The notes beneath the pieces were generated by a model. It did not search any database and had not been told where the DNA came from. It saw only the letters and a list, made by a program, of their open reading frames with translations. Of a DNA stretch of 10,442 nucleotides, positions 1-6,713 are shown piece after piece. This DNA is from an uncultured Achromobacter sp. (GTDB lineage Bacteria > Pseudomonadota > Gammaproteobacteria > Burkholderiales > Burkholderiaceae_B), in assembly GCA_913775005.1 (NCBI GenBank), contig CAJYKY010000159.1:1-10442 (forward strand), in the 5' to 3' direction. Every line of letters starts with the position of its first letter. The stretch's first letter is position 1. The position numbers and the translations under genes were made by a program.

Positions 1-964
1 GGCCGTCCGTGCGGAACACCATGGGTTCAGCGCACAGCAGCACGCCCAGCACGAACAGCGGCGCCAGCTTGGCCCACGACGTGGTTTGCCCGTGCTGTTT
101 GACCAGGTAGGCAAAACCCACCATCGCCGCCAGCGAGAACGTGCCGTAGCCAATGAAGTTGGCCGGCACGTGCAGCTTCATCCACCAGCTCTTCAATGCC
201 GGCACCAGCGGCTGGATCTGCCCGGCATCCCGCGTGAAGGAGTACCACAGCAGGAACACGACGGCCGACGTCACCACCAGCAGCACAAAGCCGCCCAGCG
301 CGCGCGTGGCGTATTTGCGTTCGTAATACAGATAGAACAGCGCCGTGATCAGCGAGAACAGCACGAACACTTCGTACAGGTTGCTGACCGGAATGTGGCC
401 CAGGTCCGGCCCCATCAGATGGCCTTCGCGCCAGCGCACCAGCATGCCGGTTACGCCGGCAAAGACGGCGCCCCAGGTCAGCGCCGTACCCAGCCATGCC
501 GCCGTCGGGCTGAACACGCCGATCCAGTAGCAGACCATGGCCAGCGCAAACAGCGCGCACATCCACAAAATGGCCGACTGCGACGAGAACAGGTACTTCA
601 GGAAGAACACCTGCTCGGCCCGCGCCAGGTCATTGCCATACAACATCAGCGCAAGACCCGATGAGATCGCACAGGCAATCATCAGATGGCGTAGCGGGCG
701 CCACAACCAGCCCATCCAGGCCAGCGCGGGCACGGTGCCACAGAGAATGATCTTCTCGTAGTAGTCCATCGCGTGGCCGTAGCGCGTCAGCGCAAAGCCC
801 GCGCCCACCGCCAGCAGCAGGAAAAAGACCACGTCGGTCCAGTCGGGCTTGCCGCGGCGCGCGCGGTTATCGCCGGTTTCCGACAAGCTGTCTTGCCAGA
901 GCGTCTCGGGCGACGCGGCAAGCGTGTCCGGGGATGAGGGATGCGTGGTGGTCGTTGTCGACAT
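1..964 (-). CDS. ccsB: Cytochrome c biogenesis protein CcsB/CcsA (ResC), C-terminus cut off by window edge
   Basis: This is the membrane haem-handling subunit of System II cytochrome c maturation, which works with ResB to export haem and ligate it to CXXCH apocytochromes on the periplasmic side. My reading of the minus strand gives 321 residues from an ATG at 964, still open at base 1; the family is usually near 390-400 residues. Visible are a polar Thr-rich N-terminus (residues 1-40), several hydrophobic segments (about 44-60, 73-87, 93-108, 130-150, 155-175, 197-214, 224-241), the family-like IPVSNLYE stretch near 191-198, and LHVPANFIGYG near 264-274. His265 there is a candidate for the conserved histidine preceding the tryptophan-rich WWD haem loop; the WWD motif itself should lie beyond the edge. 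The start sits 8 bases after the resB stop, and AAGG overlapping that stop supplies the ribosome site. The product could equally be named CcsA or ResC. Confidence 0.9.
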   Translation of the reverse strand, partial: MSTTTTTHPSSPDTLAASPETLWQDSLSETGDNRARRGKPDWTDVVFFLLLAVGAGFALTRYGHAMDYYEKIILCGTVPALAWMGWLWRPLRHLMIACAISSGLALMLYGNDLARAEQVFFLKYLFSSQSAILWMCALFALAMVCYWIGVFSPTAAWLGTALTWGAVFAGVTGMLVRWREGHLMGPDLGHIPVSNLYEVFVLFSLITALFYLYYERKYATRALGGFVLLVVTSAVVFLLWYSFTRDAGQIQPLVPALKSWWMKLHVPANFIGYGTFSLAAMVGFAYLVKQHGQTTSWAKLAPLFVLGVLLCAEPMVFRTDG

Positions 965-972
965 AAAAAACC

Positions 973-3051
973 TTAAGACCGGTTCTGGCGCAGCAGCGCC
1001 TGCTTGAAGCGTTCGAACTCCTGATTGAAGTCGAGTGTACGCTTCTGGGACGTCATGGCCGCCAGGACGCCACTGCCACTACCTTGCGGCTTGACCCAGA
1101 TCCAGACGCGGCGGTCTCGAATATAGAACATCGAGAACACCCCCAGGACCAGCAACAGGCTGCCCAGGTAAACGGTATTTTTGCCCGGCGTGCGGCTCAC
1201 CTGGAACACGCTGGCCTGCACATGGTTGAAATCCGCCAGCGACAGGAACACGGGCGCGGGGTAGACCGTCAGGTCCGACAGGGCTGCCACGGCCAGTCGC
1301 GACCACATGGCGGCGCGTTCGCCTTCGGGGCCTTCCACGGCCACCGGGGGCAAGCCGGCGCGCTCCCGCTCGATGGCGCGCAATTCGTTCATGCTGGCGC
1401 CGATCAGCCGGATCACCACATCGGCGGCGCGTTCCAGATCGGCGGGAGGGGTATTGGCTTGCAAGAACGCAGCCACGGCTTGCAAGCCGCCAGAGGAAAA
1501 GGTTTCCAGCGCGCGTTCGGCGGCCGTTTGCAGGGGCTGGCGGTCGGCACCCGACGGGCTGTTGCGGTCAGCAAAGCGGCGGGCCGCCTCCTGGCGCGCG
1601 GCCGGGTCGGCCAGAGTGGCGCGCAGGCGCATGAATTCCGCGATGGAGCTGTCGTCGTCGGCCGGGATGCGCAGATAGCGGAACGGCTCGGACGCGTTAT
1701 TGCGCACGCCCGCCAGGAACACGCTGGCACCATCCAGCTGCACCGGCAGCATGTAGTTCTGGAATTCGTGTGCCTGGCCTGCGTCGTCGATCAGCTTATA
1801 TTCGACGCTGGGGCCCACGTTGTGCAGGTTCTCGTTCTTCTTGCCGGCCGCGCTGCCCGACACCGACGCCACGTGTTCGGCAAAACTCTGGTTCGCGTTT
1901 TTGGGGTCGCCGCGCGTCAGGTCTTCGACGTTGATCGGACGCATGGCGGTGATTTCCACGCCCATGCTGCGCGGGCCGCGCGCGGTGTTGGCCGTGACCT
2001 CGCTGGTCTTGCCCACCGTGCCATCCACGTTGAACGTGGCGGCGTTGGCGCCGACCAGCGGATAGCCCTTCAGCACGACCGTGCTGCCGCCGTCATCGAA
2101 GCTGGACTGGTAAACCGTCATGCCCTTGAAGCGCAGCGGCTCGTTGACTTCGATGGTGGAATCGAAGGTCTTGCCGGTGTCGGGGTCGGTCACTTCGACC
2201 TCGCTGGCAAAGCGGCTGGGCATGCCCGTGGAGTAATAATCGACCACGAACTTCTTCAGCTTCAGGGTGAAGGGCATCGGCTGCACCAACGCGCCGTCGC
2301 CCACCATCACGACCGCCGTGCTGGCCTGCCCGCCTTCGGGCACCAGCACGCTGGCGCGAAAGCTGGGGTTGTTGACCGACAGGCGGCCGCTTTCGGGCAC
2401 CTCGGAAATCAGCATGTTGTCGACAATGGGCTGCTTGCCGCCGAACATCACTTGCAGGCGCACAGGCAGCTCGCTATCGAGCAAGCCGCCCACACAGATG
2501 ATGACCATCGCCGCGTGGGCGAACACATAGCCCAGCCGGTTGGCGCTGCCCTTCTTGGCCGCCAGCAACACGCCGTCATTATCGTGCCGTTCGCGCACCG
2601 CGTAGCCTTGCCGTTCCAGCAAAGACTTCAGGCCGGCCGAGGTCTGCGCAACGTCGGCAGGCACTTCGGTTTCCACCCGATGCGGAAAGGCGCGCAGGCT
2701 GCTCGCGCGCACATGCTCGCGGAACGAACGCGCGTCGCGCAGCATTTTGGGAGCATTGCGGATCAGGCAGACCGACGTCGACACGACCAGAAAGCCCATA
2801 ATCAGCAGGAACCACCAGCTGTTATAGACGTGCCAGATCGAGAATTTGTCGAAGACCTCGTACCAGAACGGGCCGAATTGATCGATGTAGTTGTTGGACG
2901 AGCGGTTCTGCTGCAACACAGTCCCGACCAGGCTCGCCACGCAGATGAACATCAACAGGCTGACGGCGAAACGCATCGAACCGAGCAGTTCGAAGAAGTC
3001 GCGAGGCAGGCTGCGCAGAGAGGGTCGGGTATGGGTACGTGTTGAATTCAT
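973..3051 (-). CDS. resB: Cytochrome c biogenesis protein ResB (Ccs1)
   Basis: ResB is the partner of CcsB in System II cytochrome c assembly; the complex moves haem across the inner membrane and presents it to apocytochromes. The 692-residue protein shows the family layout: a transmembrane helix at about 27-47, a second at 78-97, a third at 172-191 (containing FAHAAM with His179), a large extracytoplasmic domain from about 192 to 620, and a last helix near 625-643 followed by a basic cytoplasmic tail. I chose the ATG at 3051 because the protein then begins MNSTRTHTRPS before the first helix. A TTG reading could extend it to 3072 or 3102, but that would place a terminator-like hairpin inside the coding region. 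The ATG has no clear Shine-Dalgarno; the only purine run upstream is buried in the hairpin stem. The stop (TAA) provides the ribosome site for ccsB, so the two are translationally linked. Confidence 0.93.
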   Translation of the reverse strand: MNSTRTHTRPSLRSLPRDFFELLGSMRFAVSLLMFICVASLVGTVLQQNRSSNNYIDQFGPFWYEVFDKFSIWHVYNSWWFLLIMGFLVVSTSVCLIRNAPKMLRDARSFREHVRASSLRAFPHRVETEVPADVAQTSAGLKSLLERQGYAVRERHDNDGVLLAAKKGSANRLGYVFAHAAMVIICVGGLLDSELPVRLQVMFGGKQPIVDNMLISEVPESGRLSVNNPSFRASVLVPEGGQASTAVVMVGDGALVQPMPFTLKLKKFVVDYYSTGMPSRFASEVEVTDPDTGKTFDSTIEVNEPLRFKGMTVYQSSFDDGGSTVVLKGYPLVGANAATFNVDGTVGKTSEVTANTARGPRSMGVEITAMRPINVEDLTRGDPKNANQSFAEHVASVSGSAAGKKNENLHNVGPSVEYKLIDDAGQAHEFQNYMLPVQLDGASVFLAGVRNNASEPFRYLRIPADDDSSIAEFMRLRATLADPAARQEAARRFADRNSPSGADRQPLQTAAERALETFSSGGLQAVAAFLQANTPPADLERAADVVIRLIGASMNELRAIERERAGLPPVAVEGPEGERAAMWSRLAVAALSDLTVYPAPVFLSLADFNHVQASVFQVSRTPGKNTVYLGSLLLVLGVFSMFYIRDRRVWIWVKPQGSGSGVLAAMTSQKRTLDFNQEFERFKQALLRQNRS

Positions 3052-3052
3052 G

Positions 3053-3085
3053 AAAAAAGGGGGGCCGCGCAATCGGCTACCCCCC
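3053..3085 (-). terminator. Intrinsic terminator-like hairpin between cytochrome c4 and resB
   Basis: Read on the minus strand, six G are followed 15 bases later by six C, with an inner CCG/CGG pairing (TAG bulge), and then six T. The T run ends one base before the resB ATG at 3051. This has the form of a rho-independent terminator for the cytochrome c4 transcript 85 bases after its stop codon. A smaller inverted repeat (CGGAA, five bases, TTCCG) lies just upstream at 3103-3117. There is no room for a promoter between the hairpin and resB, so resB and ccsB probably depend on read-through. Termination efficiency cannot be judged from sequence alone. Confidence 0.7.
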
Positions 3086-3170
3086 TCATAGACAGCGCGC
3101 AACGGAATCCGGTTCCGCGACGCTCAAGTTGCGTGAACGCGGACCAGCCGCGCGTGATGCTTCGCTTTGC

Positions 3171-3872
3171 CTACCGCAGCCCGGCCGCGTAGTCCGACAC
3201 CGCTTTGATATCGGCGTCCGACATGCGATCTGCAATGGCGAACATGATGTCGTTCTTGCGGTCGCCGCTGCGGAACAGCTTGAGCTGCTCTTCGATGTAC
3301 ATGGGGAACTGCCCCGACAGGCGGGGGTACTGGCCGGGGATACCGGCGCCATTCGCAGAGTGGCACGCCGCGCAGGCGGGCAGGTTGCGCTCCGGCAAAC
3401 CACCGCGCCAGATCTTTTGACCCAGATCAACCAACTTCTCTTGGCCTGCCGTGGCGGGTTCCTTGAGCGGCTGCTGCGCCAGGTACAGCGCGATGTTTTG
3501 CATATCGGCCGGCGTCAGGTTCTGCGCCATGGCCGTCATCGGGGTCGGGTTGCCGCCCGCGCCGTTACGTACCGGCAGCTTGGCGCCCTGCTTGATCTGG
3601 AAGTCGGCCAGTTGCTTGGCCAGATATTCGTGGGGTTGCGCGGCCAGGTTGGGGTTCACCGGGATGGTGCTGTTGCCCGCCGCGCCATGACAGGACGCAC
3701 AGGCGATGATGCCTCTTGAGGCGTCGCCTTGGTCAAACAGCTGACCGCCCTTGGCGGCATCTGGCTTGGCCGGGCCCGCAGCGCCGTCAGCGGCGAAACT
3801 GGGTGTAGAGAAGGCGGCGGCGCCGAGCAACAGCCCGCTCGCAACCAACATCCGGGACAGCACACGCTTCAT
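3171..3872 (-). CDS. Di-haem cytochrome c4 family protein
   Basis: This is an exported di-haem c-type cytochrome that carries electrons in the periplasm, typically from the bc1 complex to terminal oxidases. The 233-residue product has a basic start, a hydrophobic core and a likely signal peptidase site after SFA (residue 27, before ADGAAG). Two CXXCH haem motifs are visible, CASCH at 58-62 and CAACH at 167-171, one per domain. Candidate sixth-ligand methionines are Met112 or Met115 in the first domain and Met210 in the second. This two-domain length and spacing is typical of cytochrome c4. The ATG at 3872 is preferred over the longer in-frame reading because GAGG lies five bases before it and the signal peptide then starts correctly. 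It leads a set with resB and ccsB, the machinery that would attach its haems, and diverges from engB. Confidence 0.92.
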   Translation of the reverse strand: MKRVLSRMLVASGLLLGAAAFSTPSFAADGAAGPAKPDAAKGGQLFDQGDASRGIIACASCHGAAGNSTIPVNPNLAAQPHEYLAKQLADFQIKQGAKLPVRNGAGGNPTPMTAMAQNLTPADMQNIALYLAQQPLKEPATAGQEKLVDLGQKIWRGGLPERNLPACAACHSANGAGIPGQYPRLSGQFPMYIEEQLKLFRSGDRKNDIMFAIADRMSDADIKAVSDYAAGLR

Positions 3873-3899
3873 GAAGACCTCGACGATCACATCGATCAA

Positions 3900-3915
3900 G
3901 GCGCAAAAAGGCGCC
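3900..3915 (-). other. Small inverted repeat in the cytochrome c4 leader
   Basis: GGCGC and GCGCC arms of 5 bp flank a loop that reads CTTTTT on the minus strand, about 28 bases upstream of the cytochrome c4 start. A second short palindrome, GCCTGACAGGC, lies further up the leader at 3970-3980. The T-rich sequence is in the loop rather than after the stem, so this is not a terminator. Significance is uncertain. Confidence 0.2.
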
Positions 3916-4050
3916 CACGCCTGCCCCGCACACCCTGGAATACCGTATCGAACCTCATTTGCCCAATCTGCCTGACAGGCTGCCGAAACATCCTAAACAG
4001 TAAGCAAAAAAGACGGCTCCGCGCACGGGGACCACTGTTGCAAACGCCGG

Positions 4051-4056
4051 ATTATA
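4051..4056 (-). promoter_or_regulatory. Candidate -10 box for cytochrome c4
   Basis: The minus strand carries a perfect TATAAT in the divergent gap between cytochrome c4 and engB, in an otherwise GC-rich setting. No good -35 hexamer is found at 16-18 bases; the bases 17 upstream read ACGGTT. If used, it would give cytochrome c4 a leader of about 170 bases. A plus-strand TACAAT overlaps it at 4055-4060. Confidence 0.4.
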
Positions 4057-4060
4057 CAAT
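4055..4060 (+). promoter_or_regulatory. Weak candidate -10 box for engB-hemB
   Basis: TACAAT matches the -10 consensus at five of six positions and lies about 35 bases upstream of the engB GTG. The TTGCAA at 4038-4043 is only 11 bases away, too close to be its -35, and the hexamer at 17 bases (CCACTG) is poor. Overlap with the minus-strand TATAAT suggests one shared AT-rich melting region for both directions. Confidence 0.25.
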
Positions 4061-4094
4061 AGGGCTCGAAACCAACCGTATCCAAAGCCCATCC

Positions 4095-4718
4095 GTGTCC
4101 CTCCTACATCGCGCCTCCTTCCTTACCTCCGCAGCTCGCCTCGACCAGTTGCCGGCCGCCGGCGCTCCCGAGGTCTGCTTTGTCGGCCGTTCAAACGCCG
4201 GTAAATCCACGGCCATCAACGTGCTGTGCAACCAGCGCCGTCTTGCGTTTTCCAGCAAGACGCCGGGCCGCACGCGCTTGATCAACATGTTCGGCTTGCC
4301 CGACCCGCTGGATCCGGAAGGCCACATCGGATTTCTCGTCGACTTGCCTGGCTACGGCTACGCATCGGTCGCCCGCAATGAAAAAGAAAAATGGGCCGAC
4401 ATTCTCGGCGGCTATTTGCGCGACCGCGAATCGCTGGCCGGCATCGTGCTGCTGATCGACATCCGCCGCGGCGTGACCGAACTTGACCGCCGCCTGGCCA
4501 ACTTCATCGCTCCTACCGGACGCCCCGTGCTGGCGCTGCTGACCAAGGCAGACAAGCTGCCGTATGGACAGCGCATGCGCACCGTGTTCTCGGTCCGCAA
4601 GGACCTGGCGGATATCGGCGCGCTGCACACCATTCCTTTCTCGGCGCCCGAGCGCATTGGCCTGGAAGAGGCCGGCGCCCATATCGAAAATTGGATTTCA
4701 CCCAAGGTCGTACCATGA
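4095..4718 (+). CDS. engB: Ribosome biogenesis GTPase EngB (YihA/YsxC)
   Basis: EngB is a small Era/Obg-type (TrmE-Era-EngA-EngB-Septin-like) cytoplasmic GTPase needed for large ribosomal subunit assembly. All the nucleotide-binding motifs are present in the 207-residue product: G1 GRSNAGKS at 31-38, the PGRT segment at 57-60, G3 DLPG at 83-86, G4 TKAD at 150-153, and a G5-like SA at 183-184. The GTG at 4095 is taken as start because the protein then begins MSLLHRASF just ahead of the G domain at normal family length, and there is no nearby in-frame ATG upstream. No clear Shine-Dalgarno precedes it. The stop overlaps the hemB start as ATGA, so the two genes are probably co-transcribed and translationally coupled. 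An in-frame extension reaches back to 3729 but would run through the cytochrome c4 gene on the other strand and is not credible. Confidence 0.93.
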   Translation: MSLLHRASFLTSAARLDQLPAAGAPEVCFVGRSNAGKSTAINVLCNQRRLAFSSKTPGRTRLINMFGLPDPLDPEGHIGFLVDLPGYGYASVARNEKEKWADILGGYLRDRESLAGIVLLIDIRRGVTELDRRLANFIAPTGRPVLALLTKADKLPYGQRMRTVFSVRKDLADIGALHTIPFSAPERIGLEEAGAHIENWISPKVVP

Positions 4719-5731
4719 ACCCGCAGATCATCACCCCCGAGTTTCCGGTTTCCCGCCCCCGCCGCCTGCGTCGCGACGACTTCACCCGCCGCCTGGTGCG
4801 CGAGAACGCACTGACGGTCAATGACCTGATCTACCCGGTCTTCGTTGCCGACGGCACCGGCGTGCAACAGGCCGTGGCGTCGCTGCCTGGCGTGGTGCGC
4901 TATTCGCTCGATACCCTGCTGCCCGTGGCTGAGCAGTGCGTGGAACTGGGCATCCCGGTGATGGCGCTGTTCCCCGTCATCGACCCGTCGCTGAAAACGC
5001 CCGACGGGATCGAAGCCACCAACCCCAACGGCCTGATCCCGCGCGTGGTCGCCGAGCTGAAAAAGCGCTTCCCTGAACTTGGAATCCTGTGCGATGTGGC
5101 GCTGGATCCTTACACCAGCCACGGCCAGGACGGCGTCATCGATGACAACGGCTACGTCATCAACGAGATCACCGTTGAGATCCTGGTCAAGCAAGCGCTG
5201 ACGCAAGCCGCGGCCGGCGTCGACATGGTGGCGCCCAGCGACATGATGGACGGGCGCATCGGCGCCGTACGCCGCGCGCTGGAAGCCAACGGCCACATCC
5301 ACACGCAGATCATGGCCTACTCGGCCAAGTACGCCAGCGCGTTCTACGGCCCGTTCCGCGACGCCGTCGGCTCGGCCACCAACCTGGGCAAGTCCAACAA
5401 AATGGCTTACCAGATGGACCCGGGCAATCTCGACGAAGCGCTGCGCGAAGTGGCGGCTGACCTGAACGAAGGCGCCGACATGGTCATGGTCAAGCCCGGC
5501 ATGCCGTATCTGGACGTGCTGCGCCGCGTGAAGGACACGTTCCGCGTGCCCACCTTCGCCTACCAGGTCAGCGGCGAATACGCGATGATCAAGGCCGCCG
5601 CCGCCAATGGCTGGCTGGACCACGACAAGGTCATGATGGAAGCGCTGCTGGCATTCAAGCGCGCGGGCGCCGATGGCATCCTGACCTACTTCGCCATCGA
5701 AGCGGCCAAGCTGCTCAAGGCCCAGCGTTAA
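4715..5731 (+). CDS. hemB: Porphobilinogen synthase (delta-aminolevulinic acid dehydratase) HemB
   Basis: HemB condenses two 5-aminolevulinate molecules to porphobilinogen, the first common step of tetrapyrrole synthesis, in the cytoplasm as a homo-oligomer. The 338-residue product has family-typical length. The two active-site lysines are visible as Lys205 in MAYSAKYASAF and Lys260 in MVKPGMPYLD. The metal-site segment reads LDPYTSHGQDG at about 130-140, with Asp131 and Asp139 where zinc-type enzymes carry cysteines. This matches the Pseudomonas aeruginosa-type, magnesium-dependent class. The ATG at 4715 overlaps the engB stop and has AAGG seven bases upstream. The TAA stop overlaps the stop of the convergent EamA gene, with no terminator between. 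The context suggests haem supply for the adjacent cytochrome c module, although HemB is a general housekeeping enzyme. Confidence 0.97.
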   Translation: MNPQIITPEFPVSRPRRLRRDDFTRRLVRENALTVNDLIYPVFVADGTGVQQAVASLPGVVRYSLDTLLPVAEQCVELGIPVMALFPVIDPSLKTPDGIEATNPNGLIPRVVAELKKRFPELGILCDVALDPYTSHGQDGVIDDNGYVINEITVEILVKQALTQAAAGVDMVAPSDMMDGRIGAVRRALEANGHIHTQIMAYSAKYASAFYGPFRDAVGSATNLGKSNKMAYQMDPGNLDEALREVAADLNEGADMVMVKPGMPYLDVLRRVKDTFRVPTFAYQVSGEYAMIKAAAANGWLDHDKVMMEALLAFKRAGADGILTYFAIEAAKLLKAQR

Positions 5732-6681
5732 CCTGCGGTTCGCCGCAAGCCCAGATACGTTCCGCCCAGCACGCACGCCAGGCCCACTACATGGGTCAGC
5801 GTGACGTGCTCATCCAGGAACAGCGACGCGAACAGCAAGCCGAAGATCGGCAGCCAATTCACGAACAAGGCCGCGCGGCTGATGCCCAGCCGCGCGATGC
5901 CGGCGTTCCAGATGATGTTGCTGACCCCCGACGCAATCACCGCCGAAAACAGCAGCACCAGCCACGGCCACCACGTCATCTGCCACGTATCGGTCTGGTA
6001 AGACGCGGGCGTCATCAAGGCGTGCACGACCAGCATCAGGCCGCCCGCCAGGTACATGTACCAAAGCATGCCCAGCGGATCCATCGAGCGCGACATGCGC
6101 TGGATCACCAGGCCACCAAACACGAACACCAGCACGCCCACGAACACAATGGCGTCGCCCCAGCCCGTCAGACCGATCTGCGCGCCGCTGCCGGCCACCA
6201 CCATGCCCACGCCCAACAGGCCAAGCAAAGCGCCTGATATCCGCACCACGGTGAGTTTTTCGCGATAGAAAAGCGCCGCCAGCAGCGCCGACAACAGCGG
6301 GCTGGTGGCCATGATCAAGGTGCCGTTGGCGGCCGACGCAATGCGCAGCCCCGAAACCAGCGCGACCTGATGCGCGTACACCACCAGAAAGCCTGCCAAC
6401 GCCACCCAGCCGAGCTCCACGCGTCCCAGCTTGGGGATGCGGCCTCGACGTGCCTTGATGATTAGGGTGACGGTGATGAACGCAATGACGATCCGTACGG
6501 CGGCCAGCGCCTGGATGTCCATGTGTTGCGTGAGGTACTTGATGGAGACGATGTTCAGGCCCCAGGTGGCCATGACGAACATCAATTGAACATAGATAAG
6601 ACTTTGCGGGTCCTGGCTTGCATCAACGGTTGGGGACGTCACGGGCGCCGGCCTGTTGGGGGATGGGTGCGCGCCGCCCAC
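5728..6681 (-). CDS. EamA-family (drug/metabolite transporter superfamily) membrane protein
   Basis: This is a predicted inner-membrane transporter or exporter of small metabolites with two EamA domains. About ten hydrophobic segments can be picked out in the 317-residue reading (roughly 31-50, 58-77, 88-107, 114-136, 143-161, 172-191, 200-220, 233-255, 263-285, 292-311). Family features include the first-helix ATWGLN start, SPLLSALLAALFYREKLT closing the first domain, and LPIFGLLFASLFLDEHVT closing the second. The start is unsure: GTG at 6681 gives the longest form, GTG at 6642 gives 304 residues, and neither has a good ribosome site; no in-frame ATG precedes the first helix. It lies 32 bases after dsbD on the same strand and probably forms the end of a cutA-dsbD-EamA transcript. 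Its substrate cannot be inferred from the sequence. Confidence 0.85.
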   Translation of the reverse strand: MGGAHPSPNRPAPVTSPTVDASQDPQSLIYVQLMFVMATWGLNIVSIKYLTQHMDIQALAAVRIVIAFITVTLIIKARRGRIPKLGRVELGWVALAGFLVVYAHQVALVSGLRIASAANGTLIMATSPLLSALLAALFYREKLTVVRISGALLGLLGVGMVVAGSGAQIGLTGWGDAIVFVGVLVFVFGGLVIQRMSRSMDPLGMLWYMYLAGGLMLVVHALMTPASYQTDTWQMTWWPWLVLLFSAVIASGVSNIIWNAGIARLGISRAALFVNWLPIFGLLFASLFLDEHVTLTHVVGLACVLGGTYLGLRRTAG

Positions 6682-6713
6682 GCGGCGCAGCAGCCATGGT
6701 ATACCCCGTCGCG

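Noticed and set aside
27..761. Several open frames on both strands over the left edge
   Set aside because: They are out-of-frame or antisense readings of the truncated ccsB gene, which is open in one minus-strand frame from 964 to the edge.
1084..3045. 653-codon plus-strand open frame opposite resB
   Set aside because: It is antisense to a clear ResB gene, is rich in His, Gln, Arg and Ala as expected from mirrored GC-rich codons, and has no recognisable domain or ribosome site.
3882..3899. FNR/ANR-like box (TTGAT half site) near the cytochrome c4 start
   Set aside because: The second half reads GTGAT as a direct rather than inverted element, and its position just before the ribosome site does not suit an activator.
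3729..4094. N-terminal extension of EngB
   Set aside because: It overlaps the cytochrome c4 signal peptide region on the other strand, and the added residues resemble no EngB domain.
4412..5776. 454-codon minus-strand open frame opposite hemB and engB
   Set aside because: It mirrors two strongly conserved genes and shows no motif. The absence of stops follows from codon bias.
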